A DNA stretch of 64,000 nucleotides from Hellea sp039977295 (lineage in GTDB: Bacteria > Pseudomonadota > Alphaproteobacteria > Caulobacterales > Maricaulaceae), in NCBI GenBank assembly GCA_039977295.1, contig JBDWDN010000011.1, positions 1-64,000 on the forward strand. Reading direction: 5' to 3'. The translations under genes were made by a program, and so were the position numbers. Below the pieces are notes generated by a model. It saw only the letters and a program-made list of their open reading frames with translations, did not search any database and was not told the DNA's origin. Positions 54,011 to 62,277 of this stretch are shown here, piece by piece (the first letter of the stretch is position 1; every line of letters begins with the position of its first letter).

Positions 54011-54793
54011 ATGAAACTTAAGAACTACATATCAAAACCATTTCCGAATGAAGTAGCGACCGTGTTAGCTGTGTTTGAAAAACAATATGGTCTAAATTTT
54101 GATGGTGCAATGGAGCTAAATAAAGAAGCTTTGGAATCTCTTCATAAGCCTACAGTTCATTCTCAAACACCTAATGCTATTATTGGCAATCAAGAACTAA
54201 TTCAACCACATGCAAAGGTATTGAAAAAGATAGCAAATTTGCCCCAAGATCTCATCGAAGATAAGCAACGAGAAGAATTCTTAAATTCACTTATAGCTAT
54301 TTACTCCATTTTACTAAGGAATGGATCAAACTATACTTTTGATGATGATGTTCATTTCATTGGTATTGAACGCGAAGGTGCTATTCTGGCAGAATTACTT
54401 GATATGCTACCTCCCAGCCGGTCCTCACGACCTCATGCAAAAAGAGCGACTCATAATGGCGGAATCATAGTGGGAGTATCTAAACTGCCAACAACTCGTG
54501 TTGTTTCCCGGCTAGTTATCACGGATGGGGCTATTGCTTCTGGGTCAACATTGATTGCTGTGTTAAGTCAATTCGATTTTGAGCGTGCCATTGTATACTC
54601 AGCTCATGCGACAGAGCAAGGAGTGCGAGCTGTAAATGCATTCGCCAAACTTATCGGTAAACCTATAATCTTAAACATAGGCTACATGTCCGGCATCCTA
54701 AATGAAAAATTTTATGCCAAAAATAACAAGCTTTACGAAGTCGGTGATTTGGGAGACATGATTGCCCCTCTCTTCATAGATAAGATGAGATAA
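54011..54793 (+). CDS. Phosphoribosyltransferase-like protein, UPRT-related
   Basis: 260 residues. The PRPP-binding loop VITDGAIASGSTLIAVL (about 169-185) fits the hhhhDxxxxxGxT signature of type I phosphoribosyltransferases. GIEREGAILAELL (118-130) corresponds to the family's G-R-G-G segment, and the C-terminal YEVGDLGDMIA resembles the GLGDAGDR uracil-binding loop of UPRT. The N-terminal ~90 residues are extra. Arg and Gly changes in key loops leave activity uncertain. First gene of an operon, six bases before the kinase-like gene, so a regulatory or signalling use of the fold is likely (inference). Confidence 0.68.
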   Translation: MKLKNYISKPFPNEVATVLAVFEKQYGLNFDGAMELNKEALESLHKPTVHSQTPNAIIGNQELIQPHAKVLKKIANLPQDLIEDKQREEFLNSLIAIYSILLRNGSNYTFDDDVHFIGIEREGAILAELLDMLPPSRSSRPHAKRATHNGGIIVGVSKLPTTRVVSRLVITDGAIASGSTLIAVLSQFDFERAIVYSAHATEQGVRAVNAFAKLIGKPIILNIGYMSGILNEKFYAKNNKLYEVGDLGDMIAPLFIDKMR

Positions 54794-54799
54794 TAAATT

Positions 54800-56971
54800 G
54801 TGGCAGTTATAAATCAAGGAAATTTGCACTTTAAGGCTAATAGAGTACGCCGCATTCTGTTGGATGAAGAGGCTATAACTGCGGAAAAAATCCTTCGGGA
54901 TTTGGAAAAACGAAAATCCAACAATTTAATTGAAAATGACATTAGAAATATATTGAATGATGTTCTGGGGTTAATGGCTGAATCAATCACCAAGGCACTT
55001 ATCTCTTGGTTTGAGGCGGATGACGACAGTTTTAAACTGTACTTTTGGCCAGGGTATCAACGGAAGATGACCTCTAATAAGCGCTGGGTTACTCATTCTA
55101 AAGCAGAGCCGGAACTCGCAAAATTACTCAAGCAAAAGAATATCACACACGGTACTGGCAGATATGTTAAAAGAGGGCAAATTGAGAACTTTGATACAAG
55201 TGATTTTAATGTGGAATGGTTTAATCTGCTCCTGAGACGATCTGCGGGCATACACCATTCCGAATCTGTAAAGCAGACTATGATTGAAAAACCGCCAAGT
55301 ACACATCGTTGGTTTGATGTTGATCGGAGATCTTTTCAAGTGCAGACTTTAGGTGTTGAAATCAGTGAGAGAGGAAGCTTTAACTATGATCAAGATAGGT
55401 ACGAAAACTCCAGAATGCTTCAAATCGGTGCCCCAAAAGAGGAAGTGCTTTTTTTATCAAAAAACATTCGAAAACTGATTTTTGAAGCTGAGCAAAGTGC
55501 GGAAAATAGTGAGAGTGCGAAATGGCCCAGATTATGGGGAACATCGAAAAGTTTTGGCGAGGCTGAGAACATTTTTATAAAACATGTCGCATTATTGCAG
55601 TATGATTTCTGGCTGGCTGGATGTTTTGATGCAGGTAAAACAATCACCGAAGAGGCAGTCGAAAAAAGATTAAACTTATTTAGGGCTAGGCTGAATAAAA
55701 CCACTGCATTCGAAAATTTAGAATTTGCTGGAAGAATTGGGGCGGTTGAAGGCCATATTCGCGAGTATTCTAGTGCGTTGAGGAATACATTGCTTAGCAC
55801 ATCAAAAAGAATGAATTATGAATCTTGGTATTCAATTCCTGTGTTTTCGCCCATTAGACACATGGTAATTGGTAAAAATTTCCATGAAACTCCATATTTA
55901 GGAACAGCAATGATCCTATGTTCAAAAAAAATTAACCCTGTATGCTTGGAGGTTATTTCGTCTTGGGTGAGATCAATGTATATTGCGCTTAGAGGGGTAG
56001 AATATGCAGCTAGCGCAGGCGGAGAAAACACCGAGCATTTAACCGATGCATTTAGTCATGAAATCAGTAAAGTACAAACTGACCTAGCCAAAAAAGTTAC
56101 TGTGGCTTTTTCGGAAGTTCTTACGTGGCCTGACAACCCATTTGAATTCAAGAACGAAATCGATGATGAAGCCCGTGATTTCTTATCGACCACACGACTC
56201 GTAACCGAGCCTGAAGCGCTAGACTCTATAGGAGAGCTACTAAACATTTGGGGTAGTTTTTCCATCGCGGACTGGGGAATAAATGAATCTTATGTGAGTC
56301 TAAGAGAGTTAATCCATGCGCTCGAACCCAGAGCCAAAAAAATTGCTGCCGTTAGGAAGTGGTCTACGGGAATACCTAAAGCAAGATCAATGAGCCAAGT
56401 GTTGAAGAATTCAACTTTTTATAAACTGCAACTGATGGGTCAAGCCACTGTCGAATACAGTCAAAACAAAAGTGGTTATGCCATTGTCTTAAAAAGTCAA
56501 ATTTTAGGACCGAAAGTTGGTTTATCGGAAGCTGAAGAAGACATTAAATTGCAAAAAAGTATGGGTTCTATAATCACATTTACCCGTTTGTTAATGGCCA
56601 TCGTCAGCAACGCAATGTATCATGCAGAAACCGGGTTTAAAATTTTAATAAAAGCAAAAATAATAAAAGCAGAAGCTACAGGAAGTGGTCAAGATGAATT
56701 ACGAATATCGATTTCCAACGAATTATCAAAAAAGAGAGTTTCTATAATAAGAGCTAGTAAATCACTTGATAGCGAAGATCAAAAAGGAGGTCTTTTTGAA
56801 ACTAAGACTGATGGTGTAATTAAAGTGTGTCTTGATCACCTAGGAGGGTCATTACTAGAAAATGGTGCAAATATTCTTGCAAGACAATATGTCACTTCAC
56901 TATCTATCCCGATTCGTGAGCATGGAGATAGTTATGACTGGATTTACTACGAGGTCGTAGACAATGCATGA
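54800..56971 (+). CDS. Degenerate histidine-kinase-like protein
   Basis: 723 residues from a GTG start. No transmembrane helices. Residues 1-~400 are of no known family. AFSHEISKVQTDLAKKV (about 417-433) looks like an H-box with His420, and IVSNAMYHAE (601-610) like the N-box of a GHKL ATPase. A late GG (663-664) and TDGVIKVCLDHLGGSL (670-685) match the G2 region and following helix. The D-box between them is poor, so ATP binding may be altered. It overlaps the next gene by eight bases. A cytoplasmic sensor kinase working with the two receiver-like proteins downstream is the natural reading. Confidence 0.58.
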   Translation: MAVINQGNLHFKANRVRRILLDEEAITAEKILRDLEKRKSNNLIENDIRNILNDVLGLMAESITKALISWFEADDDSFKLYFWPGYQRKMTSNKRWVTHSKAEPELAKLLKQKNITHGTGRYVKRGQIENFDTSDFNVEWFNLLLRRSAGIHHSESVKQTMIEKPPSTHRWFDVDRRSFQVQTLGVEISERGSFNYDQDRYENSRMLQIGAPKEEVLFLSKNIRKLIFEAEQSAENSESAKWPRLWGTSKSFGEAENIFIKHVALLQYDFWLAGCFDAGKTITEEAVEKRLNLFRARLNKTTAFENLEFAGRIGAVEGHIREYSSALRNTLLSTSKRMNYESWYSIPVFSPIRHMVIGKNFHETPYLGTAMILCSKKINPVCLEVISSWVRSMYIALRGVEYAASAGGENTEHLTDAFSHEISKVQTDLAKKVTVAFSEVLTWPDNPFEFKNEIDDEARDFLSTTRLVTEPEALDSIGELLNIWGSFSIADWGINESYVSLRELIHALEPRAKKIAAVRKWSTGIPKARSMSQVLKNSTFYKLQLMGQATVEYSQNKSGYAIVLKSQILGPKVGLSEAEEDIKLQKSMGSIITFTRLLMAIVSNAMYHAETGFKILIKAKIIKAEATGSGQDELRISISNELSKKRVSIIRASKSLDSEDQKGGLFETKTDGVIKVCLDHLGGSLLENGANILARQYVTSLSIPIREHGDSYDWIYYEVVDNA

Positions 56972-58340
56972 TTTCAACATCGTGATAATTGAAGATACGG
57001 CCAGTAGGGTCGACGAACTAATAAACGCTATCAAGTTGACAAGTGTAGAGATGCAGCTGGATATCGATAATATTGATGTAATCTGGTTGAGGCATGACAG
57101 TGATTATGACCCCAATAGTCCAGCCCCTCCGATAGAAAGCTTACTTGAGGGTTTTAAAGATTATAAAGTAACGTCTGACCCCCGAAAGTCAGTAAATTTC
57201 ATCTCAAACTACATCAATAACACTTTAGTGTTCATTGATAGGTTGTTGGGCAATGAGGTTCCTTCGGAGATTTATGAACTCTTAAATAAGAAAATCCAAG
57301 AATGCCAAGACACACAGAATACAATTTTTGTTCAAGCTTACTCGGCATCTATAAGTTATAAAAATGCACAAGTATTTATTAATTCGAGTGAAGCTTGTGA
57401 CGCTGTGCGTTGGGAAGAATCTGAGGGTTTTGCCGAAAATCTTATAAAAGTTGGTTTGGAAAACTGGGAAAAATTACGTGAATCCTCTAAGCCCGCCTCA
57501 ATAAAAAGATTGTGGCCAAAAGGGTCAGAACGATATTTTTTAGATGAAAAATCCACTATAACACATAATATCCCCTCTGACCTAACTGAATATAGGACTG
57601 AATTACTGAACTACTGGGAAAACGCATTTTTAAAAAACGATAAAACTACTGAATGGTTCTTGCCTCCTTATAGTAGTCTGAGAGAACGAAATTGGTTTTC
57701 ATTTTTCTCGCATGAAGCATTGAAATCAGTCGTTGGAAATGATTCGGCAGCGCATCTTGGCTATAAACACGAAAACAAAGAAACTGTCGCTTCTATGAAC
57801 GGAAGCAAAGAGCTAACATTGGGAGCAATAATTATTTTGCTTGCAATTGCTACGGCCCCGAACAATCGTTGGCTTGGAGAGTTTAAATGGGAAGAAAACC
57901 CAATTCTAAACTCAGCCATTACAGATGGTCAAACTCCGAAACAGGCTTACGAGAGCGTTAACTCATTAATTGGAACAGATATACACAAGATAGGAAGAAA
58001 AGGACTTTTCACAACAATACGTGTTCTGGATGATAGACCTAATCAAGATGCGGTAAATAGTGTAACCTTGATTGACAGTGGAATTCGAATTGAACTTAAT
58101 TTTGGTCTTTCTGAATTGAAACGTGGGGGTAGGAGGAGCCTTTTAAGGTATCTAAAGTATGAAACACCTTTTGATGAGGGGGGAGAGTTTACTAACGCTT
58201 TGAAACATGTCGTAGATTGTTTCGGAAGAACCAGAGTAGGAATTTTCCCTGTAATGACGGTTAACCTTCGTCCCCATGGTTCTGAGACAAGTAAATGCTT
58301 CCTTGAATTTATTTCGATAAACTCTCGTGATAGCTTCTGA
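56964..58340 (+). CDS. Receiver-like protein with unknown C-terminal domain
   Basis: 458 residues. Residues 1-~150 look like a receiver domain with insertions: FNIVIIEDTASRVDELINAI supplies the acidic pocket (Glu10, Asp11), NTLVFIDRLLGNEVP a candidate phospho-Asp92, and IFVQAYSAS the switch Ser/Thr. Residues ~190-458 are not recognised; they include a hydrophobic helix LGAIIILLAIATAP and a beta-rich end with GRTRVGIFPVMTVNLRP. The start overlaps the kinase-like gene. The C-terminal part may be the output domain. Confidence 0.55.
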   Translation: MHDFNIVIIEDTASRVDELINAIKLTSVEMQLDIDNIDVIWLRHDSDYDPNSPAPPIESLLEGFKDYKVTSDPRKSVNFISNYINNTLVFIDRLLGNEVPSEIYELLNKKIQECQDTQNTIFVQAYSASISYKNAQVFINSSEACDAVRWEESEGFAENLIKVGLENWEKLRESSKPASIKRLWPKGSERYFLDEKSTITHNIPSDLTEYRTELLNYWENAFLKNDKTTEWFLPPYSSLRERNWFSFFSHEALKSVVGNDSAAHLGYKHENKETVASMNGSKELTLGAIIILLAIATAPNNRWLGEFKWEENPILNSAITDGQTPKQAYESVNSLIGTDIHKIGRKGLFTTIRVLDDRPNQDAVNSVTLIDSGIRIELNFGLSELKRGGRRSLLRYLKYETPFDEGGEFTNALKHVVDCFGRTRVGIFPVMTVNLRPHGSETSKCFLEFISINSRDSF

Positions 58341-58347
58341 GGCATCC

Positions 58348-59115
58348 ATGAAAATCGTAATTACAGATAAATCATTAACGCGAGGCAGGGAGTTACTGCT
58401 ATTGCTCTCAAATAGCCAGCGGGAAAACTTTTTTTTAGGTCAGCATGGTTTTCGGAAGTTGAACAATAAAGAACTTCACCATCTTGATAAAGAGGAGAAA
58501 GTCGCAATTAAACAAAAAGCAATTGACCTGGCGCTAGTCCATTTTATAGATAAAGAAATATGGGAGGCTTCAAATTTGGAAGCAAATAATATATACTATT
58601 ATACGGGTGGGTCAGATTACCGAAGGAAAAACTTCCTTCAAAGACCAATCAAAAAAGATAGTGTCAGTACATATGAGCTGGAAGAATTTCTCAACTTTAT
58701 TAACTCTTCGCCAAATTCTGTTGCGTTACCTGAATTACTAAAGCCTGACTCACAGGTATTAGAACAATTATCGAGTCTATTCATCCTCTTGCAAAGTTAT
58801 CTGATTTCCTATGCAAATTCGGGTGGCATTATAGGAGAAGAACTTGAAAGAGTGTTGACTTCTATCGGTTGGTCGGCGGCAACAACATCCTATTCTAAAC
58901 AATCCTCGCTTGTAATTTCAGGTAAAGCGCAATGGTGGAAAAACGCGCTATCCTCAGAGAGTAGTATCTTTCATTCGAAACAGTCATCACTAGATTTACC
59001 AGCAAGTAAAAATTTTGTGGCTAATGTCTATTTACCTAAGAACGAAGAAATTTCCTTAACGCAAGCCATAGAGGCTTATACTGAGATTGAGGAATTGCTA
59101 TCCAAGATCTCCTGA
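58348..59115 (+). CDS. Second receiver-like protein, function unknown
   Basis: 255 residues from the ATG at 58348; a GTG at 58327 in the same frame overlaps the upstream gene. The N-terminal ~115 residues follow a receiver pattern: MKIVITDKSL (Asp7), LALVHFIDKE (Asp68), NIYYYTGGSD (Thr86) and LQRPIKKDSVST where the Lys-Pro loop would be. The second half (120-255) is Ser-rich and not recognised. Eight bases after the previous stop, so in the same operon. Pseudo-receiver status is inference from the spacing of these residues. Confidence 0.5.
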   Translation: MKIVITDKSLTRGRELLLLLSNSQRENFFLGQHGFRKLNNKELHHLDKEEKVAIKQKAIDLALVHFIDKEIWEASNLEANNIYYYTGGSDYRRKNFLQRPIKKDSVSTYELEEFLNFINSSPNSVALPELLKPDSQVLEQLSSLFILLQSYLISYANSGGIIGEELERVLTSIGWSAATTSYSKQSSLVISGKAQWWKNALSSESSIFHSKQSSLDLPASKNFVANVYLPKNEEISLTQAIEAYTEIEELLSKIS

Positions 59116-59208
59116 GCGCCGGATAAGTTAAAGGGATGTAACATGCTTGTTTTGCCTTACTTTTAAATAATTATGTGGTATTAAGGAGTAAGTATTTAGG
59201 AGAGTGCC

Positions 59209-60105
59209 ATGACGAAATTCCCAAGAGCCTTACAGATTTTAGGTGTTTTCATTATTACAATATGGGTATCATTTCTTGCCGTGTCTTGTAAACCAGTCAC
59301 TAGCACAAGCGGGGACGAAGTCACGAGTCAAACAGTTTATAATCGAGTTTTGGAAACTGGAGTTATTCGAGCAGCATATATCACCTACCCTCCTGCAGCT
59401 ATGAAAGACACTGTCAGCGGTGAAATGTCAGGGATTTTTGTTGAGGCTTTGGAGCAAGCTGCAAGTAATCTGGGGCTGAAAGTTGAATGGACGGAAGAAG
59501 TCGGATGGGGCGCGCAAATAGAAGGTCTAAATTCTGACCGATACGATATTGTTGGGTCACCAGTTTGGGCCAACCCGACACGTGGCAAGCTCACCAACAT
59601 GTCCCGCCCTTTGTATTATAGTGGGATAGGAGTCTACGTAAAATCAGGGGACCCCAAATTTGCCGGTATTACTCCAGCCGACTGGACGCCAATTAACTCC
59701 GAGGGCTTTCGAATAGCAACTATTGATGGAGAAACAGCTGATTTGATAGCGCGCACTCAATTTCCTAAAGCTCAGCGAGTATCATTGACGCAACTCTCCG
59801 ATATTTCTCAGAAGTTTCTTGAAGTAGCTAATGGCCAAGCCGATGTGTTGTTTGCGGAACCCTATTTTGCGCAACAATATGCAAAAAATAATCCTGATCG
59901 AGAATTTACCAATCTCGCACTGCAGAAGCCAATTAGAGTGCTAGGTAATTGTTACATGTTTAAAAAAAATGAAACTCAGTTCAAGCACATGCTCGATGTC
60001 GCATTCGAGGATCTGTTGAATAGTGGTTATATTGATGAGTTGCTTGCGAAGTATGAAGGAGGAGATACTTTTTATAAAGTTGCGAACCCTTATCGTGCCC
60101 AATAA
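59209..60105 (+). CDS. ABC transporter substrate-binding lipoprotein, polar amino acid type
   Basis: 298 residues with lipoprotein signal ending LAVSC (Cys at about residue 27). Family 3 solute-binding fold: VLETGVIRAAYITYPPAAMKD, FVEALEQAASNLGLKVEW, GLNSDRYDIVGSPVWANPTR and a C-terminal LNSGYIDELLAKYEGG. GVIRAA differs from the usual GxLRVG. Substrate could be an amino acid or another small polar metabolite. It has AGGAG in the leader and begins the transporter operon 93 bases after the receiver-like gene. Confidence 0.9.
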   Translation: MTKFPRALQILGVFIITIWVSFLAVSCKPVTSTSGDEVTSQTVYNRVLETGVIRAAYITYPPAAMKDTVSGEMSGIFVEALEQAASNLGLKVEWTEEVGWGAQIEGLNSDRYDIVGSPVWANPTRGKLTNMSRPLYYSGIGVYVKSGDPKFAGITPADWTPINSEGFRIATIDGETADLIARTQFPKAQRVSLTQLSDISQKFLEVANGQADVLFAEPYFAQQYAKNNPDREFTNLALQKPIRVLGNCYMFKKNETQFKHMLDVAFEDLLNSGYIDELLAKYEGGDTFYKVANPYRAQ

Positions 60106-60133
60106 AGCCATATTATAATAAAAGGCCAGCCGT

Positions 60134-60799
60134 ATGGATATTCTTGATATTCTTGTAAAACACAGGGCGGAATTTCTATATGGCATCAAAATTACACTTT
60201 TACTGAGTGTATATATTTGGATAATTGGCATTGCGTTAGGCACGATTTTAGGGACTGCAAGCAATCGATGGAAAAGAATCGTTGGGCTCCCTACTAGGTT
60301 CTTATCATTCATATTATCCGGTATCCCGGTATTAGTGTTTCTGTTTTGGCTTCACTACCCAGCACAATATTTGTTTAAAATAGTTGTAAACCCATTTATC
60401 ACGACAGTTGTCGCCTTATCGATAGTTAACGCATTTTTGATTGCTGACTTAATGCGGTCAGTTTTAGAGGACTTTCCGAAACAATATCTCGAAGCCGCAT
60501 ATGTGTCCGGATTTGGACGCTTAGAAACTCTTCGTCATATCCAATTGCCTATTATATGGCGTCAAGTGATGCCCAATTTGCTAACCATTCAAATTGTAAT
60601 GCTTCAATCGACTTTATTTGCGAGCCTCATTTCCGTGGATGAAGTTTTCAGAATAGCGCAGAGAATTAACTCTGAAATTTATAAGCCCGTTGAGGTTTAT
60701 AGTGCTCTTGGAATAATATTCTTGATAATTTGCCTGCCGATGCACGGATTGGCTTTATGGTTCAGGGCAAAATACACCCGTGATATTTCAGAGAAATAA
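60134..60799 (+). CDS. ABC transporter permease, polar amino acid type
   Basis: 221 residues, five transmembrane helices. The EAA loop is present as EAAYVSGFGRLETLRHIQLP, and the N-terminal FLYGIKITLLLSVYIWIIGIAL matches the HisM/GlnP family. It would act as a homodimer because only one permease gene is present. Confidence 0.92.
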   Translation: MDILDILVKHRAEFLYGIKITLLLSVYIWIIGIALGTILGTASNRWKRIVGLPTRFLSFILSGIPVLVFLFWLHYPAQYLFKIVVNPFITTVVALSIVNAFLIADLMRSVLEDFPKQYLEAAYVSGFGRLETLRHIQLPIIWRQVMPNLLTIQIVMLQSTLFASLISVDEVFRIAQRINSEIYKPVEVYSALGIIFLIICLPMHGLALWFRAKYTRDISEK

Positions 60800-60804
60800 A
60801 CAGA

Positions 60805-61554
60805 ATGATTCACGTAGAGAAATTGAACAAAAGCTTTAATGGAAAAAAGATTATTTCCAACATAAGTTTATCAATACAACCAGGCAAAATTACTTCAATA
60901 ATTGGACCTAGCGGTGGCGGCAAAACAACCTTTTTGAAATGCCTCTCGATGCTCGCCCCTCCAGACACTGGGACAATCAAAGTTGATGACCAAGTATATG
61001 TTTTTCCAAACGACACTAGAATCAGAAACGCCCCTCCTTGGCCAAAATTAAATGTCGTATTTCAGCAGTTATTTTTATGGCCCCACCTAACATTAAGGCA
61101 AAACATATTTTTACCGTTGCAGTTGCAGTCTAAGGCAATGAAAGATTATGAGATCGAACGAAGGAAGTCTCGAGCTGAAAAGTTAATCGAGGAGTTATCT
61201 CTTCAGGATGCCATAGACAGGTTTCCAAATGAGACTTCCCTTGGACAAAGACAACGTGCTGCAATCATAAGAGCGCTTGCCCTTGAGCCAAGTTACCTGC
61301 TTTTGGATGAGGTAACTTCAGCGTTAGATATTGAACATATCGGAATAGTTCTAAATACTTTAAAGGAAGCTAGCTCCGATGGTATGGGAATATTATTGGT
61401 AACACACCTTTTGAAATTTGCGATGAATAGCAGTGATCACATTGTTTTTCTCGAAGATGGAATTATTTATGAACAAGGGAAACCGGATATAATTCGCAAC
61501 CCACATAGCGAACGATTAAGAGAATTCTTATCATTGATAAAAGTTGTATCTTAG
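60805..61554 (+). CDS. ABC transporter ATPase, polar amino acid type
   Basis: 249 residues, GlnQ-like. Walker A GPSGGGKTTFLKC, Q-loop VVFQQLFLWPHLT, signature SLGQRQRAAIIRAL (SLGQ where LSGGQ is usual), Walker B LLLDEVTSALD and switch His in LVTHLLKF. Completes a binding-protein, permease and ATPase importer. It carries the FLWPHLT motif typical of this group. Confidence 0.92.
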   Translation: MIHVEKLNKSFNGKKIISNISLSIQPGKITSIIGPSGGGKTTFLKCLSMLAPPDTGTIKVDDQVYVFPNDTRIRNAPPWPKLNVVFQQLFLWPHLTLRQNIFLPLQLQSKAMKDYEIERRKSRAEKLIEELSLQDAIDRFPNETSLGQRQRAAIIRALALEPSYLLLDEVTSALDIEHIGIVLNTLKEASSDGMGILLVTHLLKFAMNSSDHIVFLEDGIIYEQGKPDIIRNPHSERLREFLSLIKVVS

Positions 61555-61602
61555 AATTGATTTGAAAATTATAACAAACTGACTTGATGAGATTATATTA
61601 TT

Positions 61603-62277
61603 ATTGATGAGAAAGTATACGAAACTTGGCGCGGGATAGATTACAATCCAGTCTCAGGTTATTGGTCCTTAAATGCTCTAACTGAGTATGTATCTAGCGA
61701 CACCGATGTTTTGGTGATTGGCTGTGGTAAGGGACACAATGCAATCAAATTAGCCCAAATTAGCTCGTCTGTAGTCGGTATTGATATAAACGCCAACGCT
61801 ATAGAAACAGCAAAAGCACTAGCCCAAGAAAGCACCCTGGAAAGTGAATTAGAGTTCGTCCATGGTGATTTCCTAGAACATGATTTCAAAGACAAATTAT
61901 ATGACGTGGTTATTCTAGTGCGGGTCTTGACTTGCATATCGGATAACGCCTCATGGAATGCAATGCTTAACAAATCCAGACGATTACTTAGAGATTCTGC
62001 TCTACTTTACGTAAGGGACTTTTTGTTAAGTCCTATTGTATATGCTGAGCGATATGAAGTGGCTAAGAATATAGGTTTGCCGTATGGTCAGTTTTGGGCT
62101 TCTGATGGCACTGAGTTTGGAAAATTCATCGCTAGACATCATTCTACAGATGAAATTCAAAAAATTTTAGGTAACCTTTCACTAATAAAACTTGAGAAAG
62201 AAAAATCGATGTCAATGAATGGAAATTCGGTAAACACGTTCGAGCTAATCGCAAAAAAAGTTACATATGCGGATTGA
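61603..62277 (+). CDS. SAM-dependent methyltransferase with unresolved start
   Basis: Class I methyltransferase fold: motif I VLVIGCGKGHNAIKLAQ, motif II VVGIDINANAIETAK, and FVHGDFLEHDF. In-frame coding reads back to KVYETWRGIDYNPVSGYWSL, which looks like a real N-terminus, but the frame has no ATG, GTG or TTG before 61711, inside the fold. A stop closes it at 61588-61590. An ATT at 61603 after GATGAG could serve, or the ATG at 61587 is out of frame by one base: skipping T61605 gives MRLYYYDEKVYETW. Substrate unknown. It overlaps the LOG-like gene by 11 bases. Confidence 0.68.
   Translation: MDEKVYETWRGIDYNPVSGYWSLNALTEYVSSDTDVLVIGCGKGHNAIKLAQISSSVVGIDINANAIETAKALAQESTLESELEFVHGDFLEHDFKDKLYDVVILVRVLTCISDNASWNAMLNKSRRLLRDSALLYVRDFLLSPIVYAERYEVAKNIGLPYGQFWASDGTEFGKFIARHHSTDEIQKILGNLSLIKLEKEKSMSMNGNSVNTFELIAKKVTYAD

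Noticed and set aside
54011..59115. Direct naming as a Detocs defence system.
   Set aside because: The kinase plus two receiver-like genes resemble its layout, but no purine nucleoside phosphorylase or other known Detocs effector domain is seen, the receiver and kinase motifs are weak, and a phosphoribosyltransferase is not a known part of it.
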